Assembly: GCA_947629825.1 (NCBI GenBank)
Contig: CANRFF010000004.1
Coordinates: 1 to 64,000 of the forward strand
Source: an uncultured Anaeroplasmataceae bacterium
GTDB lineage: Bacteria; Bacillota_I; Bacilli_A; Acholeplasmatales; Anaeroplasmataceae
Length of the DNA: 64,000 nucleotides
Direction of reading: 5' to 3'
In this document: piece after piece, positions 17,089 to 26,386 of the stretch
How positions within the stretch are numbered: the first letter of the stretch is position 1
Layout: each line of letters begins with the position of its first letter
The notes under the pieces: model-generated
The model's database searches: none
What the model was told of the DNA's origin: nothing
The model's input: only the letters and a program-made list of their open reading frames with translations
Made by a program: the position numbers and the translations under genes

Positions 17089-19282
17089 TTATTCTCTTCT
17101 GATAAAAGAACACATTCCAAATACAATGATACAATAATACCAACAGACAAATCAACATAGAGAAAGCCCAAATAAACCCTATTTGATTTGCCATTAGCGA
17201 TCCGACCGAATAATATCTGGTCGGATTGAATTTTTTAATCAGTTCCTGTGTTACGAAGATCCGACTGATCATCACCAGAAGTAAAATTCCCACCGAACCG
17301 AGACTGTTCTTCCATTTGATTTTGTTCAGTTCTTTGCGAGCATAACCGTTATGGTACAAAATCGTTGCTTTTTTTTCATTTTTACGAGTATCGTAAATAA
17401 AATACAAAATAATGAAAATTCCCAAAGCCGCCGCCGTGATACCGACCATCATATTATAAATCTCGTCCCGAAATCCGACATTGTCAATATAATTTTCCAT
17501 ATCGCCCTGATTACCCGTAATGGGTAAAAATTCATGTTCCGATAAAAAACGGGCAACATTTTTATAATTGTCTTTTGTGATTAAAATATAACTTGCGATT
17601 TTCTCAGACCAACATTGTTGAAAAAAATCATCGGAAAATTCCATAGTGGCAATCGCATATTCGGGAGTATAATAACCGGGAACCTGATACTGATAATCGG
17701 TGATCCCGACGATTTTAAACGGAAGATCGTAGGAACAAAACCGAAGTTGTAAGGAAACATAGGTGCCGAGAAATTTTTCGCATTCGGATTCGATTTCTTC
17801 CATAATTTCCCGAGGGTAATCTTTAAACAAAGGCTGGACTCCCATACCATAACCTAAAAGTTGAGACACAGTCGCCATGTTAATTGCGATTTCATTGTCC
17901 TGCTCCGGAAGACGTCCGCAAATTAAATTCAAATTTTCGGGAGCATTTTTTCGGGAAATCAGCGGCATATAGTTTTGAAATTGAGGATGCTTGAGCGTTG
18001 TATTTTCTGTTGTCTGGCACTCTTCGATATATTCGTTTTTGGCCTTTTCAAAAGAATAAGACGCATATTTTTCAAATTGACTTTCCGCAAAACAAATCGA
18101 AAATCGACCACCGATCTGTTGATCAGACACATAAACAATGCGGTATGTGGCGTCCAAACAATCAATGGTAATATATTCATCGCCTCCTTTTTTGCTTAAG
18201 GACGCCCCCTCTATTCCATAGAAGAATGCCTGACGACCTAAGTCATTGATAATTACCTCATCATCTTTCAGTGAAAATTTTTTCATATCGGCAGTTACTT
18301 CATCCGAAAATACAAAAACAAATCCTCCGCTGATAAAAGAGATATCTCCATTGATAACCACAGAGTTTCCCGCTTCCGGATATCTGACCAATTCCCTTTT
18401 TACTTCCTGTACAAACTCATCATTTTTCCCGCTGTAATCTTCTTTTCCGTAATAAATATACTCTCCGATATTTTGTTTCAATTCTTCTTCTATGATATTT
18501 TGTTTGGACAAGGTTTGTTTCAGAGTCAAACTCCATAGAAAAAACATCATCATAACCGTTACCGCAAAATAAAAGAATATTCCTTTCTTTTCAAAATAAG
18601 CTTTGGCGATACTTTTCCTGTGCTTCAAAATCTTGGTCGAAGAAAAATTGTTTTCTATTTTATTTTCTTGTATCACTTTGTCGTTATGTACTTCTTTATT
18701 CAAAATCCGATAAACTTCATCCGCATATTCCCGACATAACGGCAAATAATTCGTAATAAACAGAACCAGATGATCTTCGCTGTATTTTTTTAATTCTTCA
18801 AAAACTTTTTTCTCGCCACCGCTATCCAGATTCGACGTTGCTTCGTCCAACAACAATATCGGAGGTTTCCTTAATAATTTCGTCAGTAAATTGACTTTTT
18901 GCATTTCGCCTTTGGAAAGTTTTTTGACTTGTTTTTGATACTCTTCCGTTAATCCGAATTTTTCTATATATCTTTGAATTTCCTCTTCATCGGAACAAAC
19001 CATTTTCAAATTTTCTTCCACTGTCAAATTCAAAAATAATTCGATTTCCAAATTCACCATTAAAATTTTTTCGTTTCTTTCGATATCTTTAAGATCCGTT
19101 CCATCCAGTTCCATTTTCCCTTCATAATCAATTTGTTGAGTAATTGCCTGAAATAACGTACTCTTTCCGCAACCGTTTTTCCCCGTAATTGCATAAATTC
19201 CCGTACTCGGAAAAGTCAATGACGCATTTTTTAAAATTTCCCTGTGATCTCTTAAGATTCTTACATTTTCCAACCTTAACAT
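17084..19282 (-). CDS. ABC ATPase-permease fusion (MacB/FtsX-like), copy 2
   Basis: A 732-residue fusion: ATPase domain (about 1-205; Walker A GKNGCGKST, atypical signature LSKGEMQK, Walker B ILLLDEATSNLD), one membrane helix near residue 235-255, an extracellular domain of about 350 residues, and three C-terminal helices with an FtsX-like YHNGYARKELNKI loop. This is MacB topology in one polypeptide. The ATG at 19282 (MLRLENV) has AAAGGGAAAG upstream; an ATG at 19306 overlaps the preceding stop codon (TGATG) and could give eight more residues. Last gene of a three-gene cassette. Probable function: moving or releasing a peptide or protein at the cell surface. Confidence 0.8.
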   Translation of the reverse strand: MLRLENVRILRDHREILKNASLTFPSTGIYAITGKNGCGKSTLFQAITQQIDYEGKMELDGTDLKDIERNEKILMVNLEIELFLNLTVEENLKMVCSDEEEIQRYIEKFGLTEEYQKQVKKLSKGEMQKVNLLTKLLRKPPILLLDEATSNLDSGGEKKVFEELKKYSEDHLVLFITNYLPLCREYADEVYRILNKEVHNDKVIQENKIENNFSSTKILKHRKSIAKAYFEKKGIFFYFAVTVMMMFFLWSLTLKQTLSKQNIIEEELKQNIGEYIYYGKEDYSGKNDEFVQEVKRELVRYPEAGNSVVINGDISFISGGFVFVFSDEVTADMKKFSLKDDEVIINDLGRQAFFYGIEGASLSKKGGDEYITIDCLDATYRIVYVSDQQIGGRFSICFAESQFEKYASYSFEKAKNEYIEECQTTENTTLKHPQFQNYMPLISRKNAPENLNLICGRLPEQDNEIAINMATVSQLLGYGMGVQPLFKDYPREIMEEIESECEKFLGTYVSLQLRFCSYDLPFKIVGITDYQYQVPGYYTPEYAIATMEFSDDFFQQCWSEKIASYILITKDNYKNVARFLSEHEFLPITGNQGDMENYIDNVGFRDEIYNMMVGITAAALGIFIILYFIYDTRKNEKKATILYHNGYARKELNKIKWKNSLGSVGILLLVMISRIFVTQELIKKFNPTRYYSVGSLMANQIGFIWAFSMLICLLVLLYHCIWNVFFYQKRIK

Positions 19283-19305
19283 TTTTCTTTCCCTTTCCTT
19301 TTTCA

Positions 19306-20151
19306 TCAGATAAAATAAACATTTTCCGGAGTCGTAATATTCGTATTGTTTACATTGAAATAATTTCGGGAATCGTAAATATCATAAACAAAGCGTTCTC
19401 CGTCCCATCGATAATACGCAAACTCCTCAATCGATTGCGTTGGCGTCGGATATAACATATGAACTCCCAAATAATACGAATCAAAATAGAAATTGTCAAA
19501 TAGTCCAATCTCATTATGAATATAGTGGAAGTTGTAATACAAAAAAACTTTGAATAATGCCGTTTCCTGAAAACAAACCATTGCCGGTTCCTCTTCATCA
19601 TATTTGATTGAAATTTCTTTTTTCACTGTCTGATGCAATTCCGTTGTGGTGGAATACTGATACTCTTGATAATTTTCCAAAGAACAATTCAAACTCGGTT
19701 CTTCTTCAATAGTTGTATTTTCCGTCACACCTTTCCATACCGTCTTAAATCCGAATTGCATGCCGAAACGTTCTTGATAAAGTTGTGAAATCGTCTTCCC
19801 ATAATACTTTGAAATGTTCATTTCAACTTCAAATGTTTCGGTATGTTCCATTCCTTTGGACAGTGTAAAAAAATTTCCTTGAAACAGCGGAAACAATAAT
19901 ACTTTTTCAAATTCATATACCGCCGTTCCCTCATAATAGGTTCCCTGTCGGGTTTGATCTCTTTCTTCAAACAAATACTCACCATTCTCAGAATTGCCAA
20001 TGAGACATATTTTTCGTTCTCCCAATCCCTCAATTTGCGGAATCGGCATACTTTCAAACGAACGATATACTTGAGCCGCATCCAACGTCAATCCTTTTGC
20101 CATTATTCCGATGGTTATCATCAATAATAATAAGAATATCTTTTTTTTCAT
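19306..20151 (-). CDS. Secreted protein of unknown function between two ABC fusions
   Basis: A 281-residue protein with a clear signal peptide (KKK, then a hydrophobic stretch; likely cleavage near LDAAQ, residue 26). The mature part is rich in Tyr, Phe and Glu and lacks cysteine pairs or a lipobox. I recognise no family. It lies 17 bp after one ABC fusion and overlaps the next by one base, so all three are surely co-expressed. It may be the substrate or an extracellular partner of the two transporters; this is inference from position. Confidence 0.75.
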   Translation of the reverse strand: MKKKIFLLLLMITIGIMAKGLTLDAAQVYRSFESMPIPQIEGLGERKICLIGNSENGEYLFEERDQTRQGTYYEGTAVYEFEKVLLFPLFQGNFFTLSKGMEHTETFEVEMNISKYYGKTISQLYQERFGMQFGFKTVWKGVTENTTIEEEPSLNCSLENYQEYQYSTTTELHQTVKKEISIKYDEEEPAMVCFQETALFKVFLYYNFHYIHNEIGLFDNFYFDSYYLGVHMLYPTPTQSIEEFAYYRWDGERFVYDIYDSRNYFNVNNTNITTPENVYFI

Positions 20152-20168
20152 ATTTTTTCCCTCCTTAT

Positions 20169-22466
20169 TTACGCTCCGAGTGCTTCCGCACCGTCAATCC
20201 CTATCTCTCCAATCCATATTCCCAACAAAATCATCATCAAAGGCCAATAATTCGATCGATAAAATATCATTTTCATCATTTGAAACACTCCCCCAATCGA
20301 AGTGGCAAACACCACACACCCGATTGTGAATATCACCGTAATTATCGTCAGTCGACACAAGAACACAGACCTTCGGATTTTCTTTCTTTCATACCCGCGA
20401 ACCGCAAGTACGGAATAGGATTTTCCCTTAAAGACAAATATCATTTTCATCACCGACAACAGTGCCATTATCACAACGACAAAAATCAAAATCATCTGAA
20501 GCGGAGATTGAATCCGTTCCAACTGATTCAAAGCCAGAACGACATGATCTTTATGCAGAAACGAAACTTCATCCACATGGTCGGTAATTTGATAAAAATC
20601 TTTGGGTCCCAAACTATAAATGACTCCGGTATCATTACCTAAAAGTTCTTTTAAAGAATAAGTCTGAACGATTTCCATAAAATCTTTTTTGGATAAATAA
20701 ATTTCTTGAGTAGAACTAAAAGATGACGGCCAAAGTGCGCCTTGATATGTCAATTCTTTATGAAAAACGTTTTGTTGATCGTTTTCAAAAGAATCCGACT
20801 CCGAAAAGTCAGACGAAAAGATTGTTGAAAGATTCGTCTTTGTTGTCGAAGAATCCGATTTTTTTTCAAATGTGAGATCAAATGATTTTCCGACGTATTC
20901 CTTTTTGGTATCTTGATTCGGAGGAGAAAGACGAGCAAAATGACCTTCCTGAACCGATTCGTTATATCTTATGGTATATGTCATAACATTGTTGAAAAAA
21001 CTATGTTCCCGATCGGTGATTGTCATTTTTACTCCCGCAAGTTTCAGATAATCTTCTTCGGTAAAATCAAATACCTTATGTTGAACCGAAGAATGAACAA
21101 ATATTCCTTTAAATTTGAGATCCGTACTTTGAATAGATCTTTCGCTATAAAATGATTCAAATTTTGTCGGTTTATAAAATTCGAAATATTCGGAATACGG
21201 TGTATTGTAAACCGTAATTTTGTGAAAGACATACGGCGTGTGATCCAGATATTCCAAACGAAATTCGTTGGTGGTTTCTCCCAACTCCAAACAATACAAG
21301 TAGTACTGGTACATCATATCACTCATCACCAATTCGTCTTCTTCTATCTTATGGATTTTTCCGTTCAAATAAATTTCATCCGTAAATCCGATATAATCAT
21401 AAAAAATAGACCACGTTGTTGTTGTTACGGGTGTTGTTGGTGGCGTTCCAGATAATATGTAGTCCCCAAGATTCAGTTCTACCGGTTCTTTATAATCAAA
21501 TGCAATGTGATGGGTTCCATTGGAGGGTGGAAGCAAATAATGAATCGGCACGGAATCACTCAATGACAGTTGATTGGAAAGCTGAACCAAAGGAAGTTTT
21601 TCTTTCGATAAATAGCCGTTTACTTCGTCTGTTTTCGTTGTCGTTGACACTCCCACCATCATCAGACAAAAAGTCATCAACAGAAAAATAAGTCCGTAAA
21701 ATATCATTTCCCCTTTATTATGTATCGTCATTTTCATCAAAAACAGATACAACGATCGTTTCGGATTCTTTTTCGTTTCATATTCGTTTTCGTTTTCCTG
21801 TCGTTCTTTTCGTTCTTCCCGGAATCGATATTCTTCCAATCGATAAACTTCATTCGCATACGTCTTGATCTCTTCTTCGAAATGTGAGATAAATAAGATC
21901 AATTTCTTTTGACTGATCCTTTTTAATTCTTTTAAAAATTTCGCGGAATTCTCTTCACTTAAATTCGCCGTCGCCTCATCCAACAACAGTATCTCACATT
22001 CACTGAACAACGATATCAACAACAAGACTTTCTGTTTTTCTCCGCTTGACAACTTTCTCGCTATCGTTTTCTTATATTGATATAAATCATATTCTTTCAT
22101 TTTTTCTTCGATTTCCCGTTCCGTTATTTCTTTCGATACGGAAATCCGGATATTATCTATCACGGACAAATTGGGAATCAAGGCATAATCCTGCGGAAAG
22201 TATCCGATTTTCTTTTGAACCATCGTTTGATAGTTCTTTTTCCGGCATTCGATTCCATTTACATAAATATTCCCGGACGACGGACTAATAAGTCCCATCA
22301 ACAATCGAAAAAACGTGGTTTTTCCACTCCCGTTTCTTCCCAAAAATGCCACAAATCCCGTTGACGGCAATTCCATATTCATTTTTGAAAAAATCTGTTG
22401 TCCGTTAAAATCAAAGTCAACATCCCGAAAAACTATTTTTTCCGTAAATATCGCCTCGTCTTTCAT
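20169..22466 (-). CDS. ABC ATPase-permease fusion (MacB/FtsX-like), copy 1
   Basis: A 765-residue fusion with the same layout as the gene at 17084. The ATPase domain (about 1-215) has Walker A GRNGSGKTT, an atypical signature LSSGEKQK and Walker B ILLLDEATANLS. One helix lies near 250-270, then an extracellular domain of about 370 residues, and C-terminal helices with LAVRGYERKKIRRS typical of FtsX permeases. No ribosome site precedes the ATG; a TATAAT at about 22495 would place the transcription start only some 20 bp upstream. First gene of the cassette. Confidence 0.8.
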   Translation of the reverse strand: MKDEAIFTEKIVFRDVDFDFNGQQIFSKMNMELPSTGFVAFLGRNGSGKTTFFRLLMGLISPSSGNIYVNGIECRKKNYQTMVQKKIGYFPQDYALIPNLSVIDNIRISVSKEITEREIEEKMKEYDLYQYKKTIARKLSSGEKQKVLLLISLFSECEILLLDEATANLSEENSAKFLKELKRISQKKLILFISHFEEEIKTYANEVYRLEEYRFREERKERQENENEYETKKNPKRSLYLFLMKMTIHNKGEMIFYGLIFLLMTFCLMMVGVSTTTKTDEVNGYLSKEKLPLVQLSNQLSLSDSVPIHYLLPPSNGTHHIAFDYKEPVELNLGDYILSGTPPTTPVTTTTWSIFYDYIGFTDEIYLNGKIHKIEEDELVMSDMMYQYYLYCLELGETTNEFRLEYLDHTPYVFHKITVYNTPYSEYFEFYKPTKFESFYSERSIQSTDLKFKGIFVHSSVQHKVFDFTEEDYLKLAGVKMTITDREHSFFNNVMTYTIRYNESVQEGHFARLSPPNQDTKKEYVGKSFDLTFEKKSDSSTTKTNLSTIFSSDFSESDSFENDQQNVFHKELTYQGALWPSSFSSTQEIYLSKKDFMEIVQTYSLKELLGNDTGVIYSLGPKDFYQITDHVDEVSFLHKDHVVLALNQLERIQSPLQMILIFVVVIMALLSVMKMIFVFKGKSYSVLAVRGYERKKIRRSVFLCRLTIITVIFTIGCVVFATSIGGVFQMMKMIFYRSNYWPLMMILLGIWIGEIGIDGAEALGA

Positions 22467-22613
22467 ATTTTATAATTCTATTTTACTCTTATGTATTATA
22501 AAAGACAATATGTTTATTTTAACATTTTTTGACTGCATTTTTCTTGTTTTTGTTTTTTCGGACAATTTGATATAATAAAAAACATACATTTACAAAAATA
22601 TTTCTCGAAAAAG

Positions 22614-22637
22614 AAAAAAAGCGGGCGATTCCGCTTT
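22614..22637. terminator. Bidirectional terminator-like hairpin
   Basis: AAAGCGG/CCGCTTT stem (22618-22624 and 22631-22637) flanked by A- and T-runs. It lies in the 305-bp gap between mscS and the ABC cassette. The rest of the gap holds the cassette promoter and the mscS terminator; a TATAAT on the plus strand near 22570 has no gene behind it. Confidence 0.55.
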
Positions 22638-22721
22638 CTTTTTTTGTTTTTTTCGACTTTTTTCTTTCTTTCTCTTTTTGTTTTTTTCATTTATTTCTTT
22701 ATTTGCGACAGAAAATTTCAA

Positions 22722-22750
22722 AGAAAAAGACCAAAGATCATCTCTTTGGT
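22722..22750 (-). terminator. Terminator after mscS
   Basis: ACCAAAGA/TCTTTGGT hairpin followed by a T-run on the minus strand, about 20 bp after the mscS stop. Confidence 0.75.
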
Positions 22751-22771
22751 TCTTTTCGATCGTCTTGATTG

Positions 22772-23623
22772 CTATTTCATTTTGACTTCTAATTGAGGGA
22801 ATGGAATTTCAATCGCATTTTGATCGAATGTTTTCTTGATTTCCTCATTCAGATAATTGTAAATCGGCCAATATTCCGCACTTTCGCACCAGACACGCAC
22901 CACCAATTCCACACTCGATGAAGCGAATTGATTGATCGCAATATACGGAATCGGATCCTTGAAGATTTTTTCGTTTCGATCGCACACCGCCAAAATCAAT
23001 TTTTTTGCCTCGTCCAAATCGGCACTGTAAGCAATGGACATGGTAATATCCACCCGTCTTGTAGCCTTACCGGAAACATTGACAATGACATTATTTGCCA
23101 AAGATCCGTTTGGAACATAAACCATTTTATTATCCGGGGTAATGATAACGGTATAGAACATACGAATATCTTCCACCGTTCCGGATTGTCCGTTTGTCGT
23201 AATAAAATCTCCGAGTTTGAATGGTCTCATCACAATAATAATGATTCCGCCCGCAAAATTGGAAAGCGATCCTTGAAGTGCCAGACTGACGCCGACTCCG
23301 GCTGCCGCAATCAATGCGGAAATGGAGGCGGTTTCGATTCCGATGTAAGCAATAAAGCCGACAAACACCAATACTTTTAACGAAATCCTTAAAACAGACG
23401 TTCCGACTTTCGATAACGTTTCGTCCCGTTTTCTGCGTTGAAGCCGTTTATAAATTTTTTTCGTAATCAGATTGATCAACTTGAATAAAATAAATACTAC
23501 AATCAATCCGATGACAAATTTAAGCCCCGTTGTCATACACCAGTTGATAATGGTGTTCAACACTTCATTCCAATCAATTTGAACTCCGGTATTTTCCGTT
23601 GTTTCCGCAACCTCTAAAAACAT
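22772..23623 (-). CDS. mscS: Small-conductance mechanosensitive channel
   Basis: A 283-residue MscS-family channel that opens on membrane stretch to release solutes in osmotic downshock. Three membrane helices occupy about residues 25-125. The pore helix region is GVGVSLALQGSLSNFAGG followed by RPFKLGDFI, the family hallmark, and then the cytoplasmic beta and alpha/beta domains. It starts 5 bp after the serS stop with AAAGGAG, so it is in an operon with serS. Confidence 0.94.
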   Translation of the reverse strand: MFLEVAETTENTGVQIDWNEVLNTIINWCMTTGLKFVIGLIVVFILFKLINLITKKIYKRLQRRKRDETLSKVGTSVLRISLKVLVFVGFIAYIGIETASISALIAAAGVGVSLALQGSLSNFAGGIIIIVMRPFKLGDFITTNGQSGTVEDIRMFYTVIITPDNKMVYVPNGSLANNVIVNVSGKATRRVDITMSIAYSADLDEAKKLILAVCDRNEKIFKDPIPYIAINQFASSSVELVVRVWCESAEYWPIYNYLNEEIKKTFDQNAIEIPFPQLEVKMK

Positions 23624-23627
23624 TTTT

Positions 23628-24917
23628 CTACTCCTTTACTGGTTTTAATTTTTTGATTCCGCCCATATACGGATATAACACTTCCGGCAAATCCACCGAA
23701 CCGTCGGCTTGCAGGTGATTTTCCAACAAAGCAATCAACATCCGCGGTGGTGCCACTACCGTATTATTCAGCGTATGCGCAAAATAATTTCCTTTTTCCC
23801 CTTTGATTCGGATTCCCAATCTTCTCGCCTGAGCGTCTCCCAAGTTGGAACAACTTCCCACTTCGAAATATTTCTTTTGGCGTGGAGACCATGCTTCCAC
23901 ATCGACACTTTTTACTTTCAGGTCGGCCAAATCTCCACTGCAACACTCCAGTTTCCGACAAGGAATATTCATAGAAACAAATAACTCTACCGTATAAGAA
24001 CACATTTTCTCAAACCACTTCATAGAATCTTCCGGTTCGCAAACCACAATCATTTCCTGTTTTTCGAATTGATGAATCCGGTAAATTCCTCTTTCTTCGA
24101 TTCCGTGTGCTCCTTTTTCTTTTCGGAAACAAGGAGAGTAAGAAGTCAAAGTATACGGCAATTTTTCTTTCGACAAAATGCTGTCGATAAATCGTCCGAT
24201 CATCGAATGTTCCGATGTGCCGATCAAATAGAGATCTTCTCCTTCGATTTTATACATCATTGCGTCCATTTCCGAAAAGGACATGACACCCGTAACCACA
24301 TTCGACCGAATCATATAAGGAGGGATACAATAGGTGAATCCTTTGGAAATCATAAAATCCCGGGCATACGCCAAAACGGCGGAATGCAATCTTGCCACAT
24401 CGCCGATCAAATAATAAAATCCGTTGCCGGCGACTTTTCTCGCAGAATCCAGATCGATTCCTCCCAATTTCTCGATAATATCCAAGTGATACGGAACTTC
24501 GAAATCCGGCACTTTCGGCTCCAAAAAACGTTCGATTTCCACATTCTCCGAATCGTTTCGGCCGATCGGCACCGAAGAATCGATGATATTGGGGATTCTC
24601 ATCATTTTTTCTTTCAAAGCAGTTTCCAGCGGAATCAATTCACTTTCGATCTCGGTGATTTTTTCATTGATTTGGGAAACTTCTTCTTTTTTGACGGCCG
24701 CTTGGTCTTTCTTTCCTTCTCTCATCAATGTTCCGATCAAAGTACTTTCCCGATTTCGTTGGGATCTCAACTGCTCGGTTTGTTGTTTCAACGTACGGAT
24801 TTGCAAATCCAATGCCAAAACTTCGTCCACCAAAGGAAGTTTTTCGTCTTGAAATTTTTTCCGAATGTTTTCTTTCACTTGATCCGGATGTTCTCGTACA
24901 AATTTTAAGTCTAACAT
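23628..24917 (-). CDS. serS: Seryl-tRNA synthetase
   Basis: A 429-residue class II synthetase. The N-terminal coiled-coil arm (about 30-105) binds the long variable arm of tRNA-Ser. Motif 2 is FRKEKGAHGIEERGIYR and motif 3 lies in TLNNTVVAPPRMLIALLEN; many bacteria have TLNGS at this place. GGAGAGG precedes the ATG. The leader is only about 90 bp and shows no T-box. Confidence 0.96.
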   Translation of the reverse strand: MLDLKFVREHPDQVKENIRKKFQDEKLPLVDEVLALDLQIRTLKQQTEQLRSQRNRESTLIGTLMREGKKDQAAVKKEEVSQINEKITEIESELIPLETALKEKMMRIPNIIDSSVPIGRNDSENVEIERFLEPKVPDFEVPYHLDIIEKLGGIDLDSARKVAGNGFYYLIGDVARLHSAVLAYARDFMISKGFTYCIPPYMIRSNVVTGVMSFSEMDAMMYKIEGEDLYLIGTSEHSMIGRFIDSILSKEKLPYTLTSYSPCFRKEKGAHGIEERGIYRIHQFEKQEMIVVCEPEDSMKWFEKMCSYTVELFVSMNIPCRKLECCSGDLADLKVKSVDVEAWSPRQKKYFEVGSCSNLGDAQARRLGIRIKGEKGNYFAHTLNNTVVAPPRMLIALLENHLQADGSVDLPEVLYPYMGGIKKLKPVKE

Positions 24918-24996
24918 TTTGTCCTCTCCTTTTCGGTTTTTGAAAACGGCACTATAATTATAACACTAAGTTTTGTTTCATACAATTCTTTCTCAT

Positions 24997-25024
24997 TAAA
25001 AAACATCTACTTTTCCGTAGATGT
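24997..25024 (-). terminator. Terminator of the glyA-rnf operon
   Basis: ACATCTAC/GTAGATGT hairpin overlapping the stop codon of the last small gene, followed by a T-run on the minus strand. Confidence 0.8.
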
Positions 25025-25237
25025 TTCCGTTTGTTTTTTCGAATTTTCGATTTCGGATCGAATCCAAAAAAAGCCGATCACGACCCCGACAGCCGTAATG
25101 GCCAAAACAATTAAAAACGTCGCCCACCACAGATGCCAAGAGTCATACGTCCAAATTCCGTAAACCAGATCCGCAATCGTAATATACCCGATCGCAATGA
25201 TGATATTCAAATAATTTTTTTTGATATTTTCTTTCAT
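25007..25237 (-). CDS. Small two-helix membrane protein at the end of the rnf operon
   Basis: A 76-residue protein with two membrane helices (about 10-28 and 35-56) and a charged, Thr/Glu/Lys-rich tail. It has no cysteines and I recognise no family. TGAGGC precedes its ATG; it starts 7 bp after rnfB and its stop lies in the operon terminator, so it is transcribed with rnf. It may be an accessory of the Rnf complex. Confidence 0.65.
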   Translation of the reverse strand: MKENIKKNYLNIIIAIGYITIADLVYGIWTYDSWHLWWATFLIVLAITAVGVVIGFFWIRSEIENSKKQTETSTEK

Positions 25238-25244
25238 AATTGCC

Positions 25245-25565
25245 TCATTTTAATTTGATCGGATTGACCGAGCCGTCTTCATTCGGATGTTCGTCCAAAT
25301 ATTTGCGAATGGCTTCCGGTTTTCCGGATTTCAATCCCGGTTTGCATAAACTCAGACTTTCCGCTGTCTGTGCGACAATCGCTTCCGCATATCCCGCACA
25401 TCCGGGATATCCGCAGGCTCCGCAATTCGCATTCGGCAAAATCGCCGTAATATCTTCGACTCTGGTGTCCGGTTTGACATATAAAACTTTTGCGGCAATC
25501 GCCAAGCCGAACCCCAAAACGATTCCCAATCCTCCTAAAATTCCTATCGCAATCAAAATTTCCAT
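25245..25565 (-). CDS. rnfB: Shortened RnfB: membrane anchor plus one Fe-S domain
   Basis: A 106-residue protein matching only the N-terminal part of RnfB: a membrane helix (2-25), then the Fe-S domain with CGACGYPGC and a further Cys about 16 residues on (SLCKPG). The usual ferredoxin-like domains with two or more 4Fe-4S clusters, which make RnfB about 260-330 residues in most bacteria, are absent. The frame ends cleanly, and the next gene starts at once, so it is not an obvious truncation by frameshift. RnfB normally takes electrons from ferredoxin. Confidence 0.85.
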   Translation of the reverse strand: MEILIAIGILGGLGIVLGFGLAIAAKVLYVKPDTRVEDITAILPNANCGACGYPGCAGYAEAIVAQTAESLSLCKPGLKSGKPEAIRKYLDEHPNEDGSVNPIKLK

Positions 25566-25793
25566 TTATGATTCCTCCTTTTCGGCATCTATCTCTTTTT
25601 TTGCCTGTTCCAAAACATATTTTTCGCGGATCTGACAGTCCTTGTTCGGACACTGCATACAAAACTCCTCGGAAATTTTCAGGTTTTCGCACCCTTTCGG
25701 AACCGGCGTTCTTTTATTCAACACATAAGAGACGATGAACACCGCTACCAATAATACAATCAGCGCAATCGCCAGATACAAAATCGGATCCAT
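25566..25793 (-). CDS. Small membrane protein with C-x9-C-x2-C-x4-C motif in the rnf operon
   Basis: A 75-residue protein with an N-terminal membrane helix (about 4-25), then four cysteines in CENLKISEEFCMQCPNKDC and a charged helix. The C-x2-C-x4-C spacing resembles the Fe-S motif of RnfB. It overlaps the rnfA stop (TAATG) and abuts rnfB. I know no named family. It may carry an Fe-S cluster and make up for the missing RnfB domains; this is inference. Confidence 0.75.
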   Translation of the reverse strand: MDPILYLAIALIVLLVAVFIVSYVLNKRTPVPKGCENLKISEEFCMQCPNKDCQIREKYVLEQAKKEIDAEKEES

Positions 25794-26383
25794 TACCCGA
25801 TCATCCCCGTCAATCCCAAAAATGCCAGACTCATCAAAGCGGCAGTGGCAAGCGCAATCGGAATTCCTTTAAATGCCTTTGGTACATTCGCCGCATCCAG
25901 CCGATACCGGATACAAGAGAAAATATAAATAACCAACGCAAAACCAAGTCCCGTACCAATCGCTTCGGCCATCGAGGCTCCGAAAGAAAGTCCTTGAGAA
26001 GAATTTCCCTGAGCCACTCCCAATACCGCACAGTTGGTCGTGATCAACGGCAGATAAACACCCAACGCTTTATACAAAGACGGTGAAAATTTTTTAATGA
26101 ACATTTCTACCAACTGAACAATGGAAGCAATGACCAGAATAAACGTAATCGTATCCATATAAGCGATATGACAATACGAAAGCAGTTGATAGATCGGCCA
26201 ACAAATCGCCGCTGCCAGTACGATAACGAAAGTTACCGCTACTCCCATACCGAGTGCCGAAGACGTTTTTTTGGAAACTCCCAAAAACGGACAAATTCCG
26301 TAAAAACGGGAAAGCGTTACATTGTTGATTAACATTGAATTTACAATCGCCAGAAAAAAGGCAATGATCATATTCCAAACCAT
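25793..26383 (-). CDS. rnfA: Rnf complex subunit A
   Basis: A 196-residue integral membrane protein with six helices, paralogous to RnfE. With RnfE it forms the core through which electrons pass, with a membrane-embedded Fe-S centre. Family segments include the N-terminal NNVTLSRFYGICPFLGVSKK and TTNCAVLGVA, each with a conserved Cys. Rnf couples electron flow from ferredoxin to NAD+ to Na+ or H+ export. It starts 4 bp after rnfE ends. Confidence 0.95.
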   Translation of the reverse strand: MVWNMIIAFFLAIVNSMLINNVTLSRFYGICPFLGVSKKTSSALGMGVAVTFVIVLAAAICWPIYQLLSYCHIAYMDTITFILVIASIVQLVEMFIKKFSPSLYKALGVYLPLITTNCAVLGVAQGNSSQGLSFGASMAEAIGTGLGFALVIYIFSCIRYRLDAANVPKAFKGIPIALATAALMSLAFLGLTGMIG

Positions 26384-26386
26384 AAC

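Noticed and set aside
22540-22640. Plus-strand small RNA between a TATAAT near 22570 and the hairpin at 22614-22637
   Set aside because: There is no convincing -35 box and the product would be only about 60 nt of A-rich sequence.
24918-24996. T-box leader before serS (also considered for metG and glyA)
   Set aside because: Leaders are short and lack the T-box sequence (TGGNACCGCG-like) and an antiterminator.
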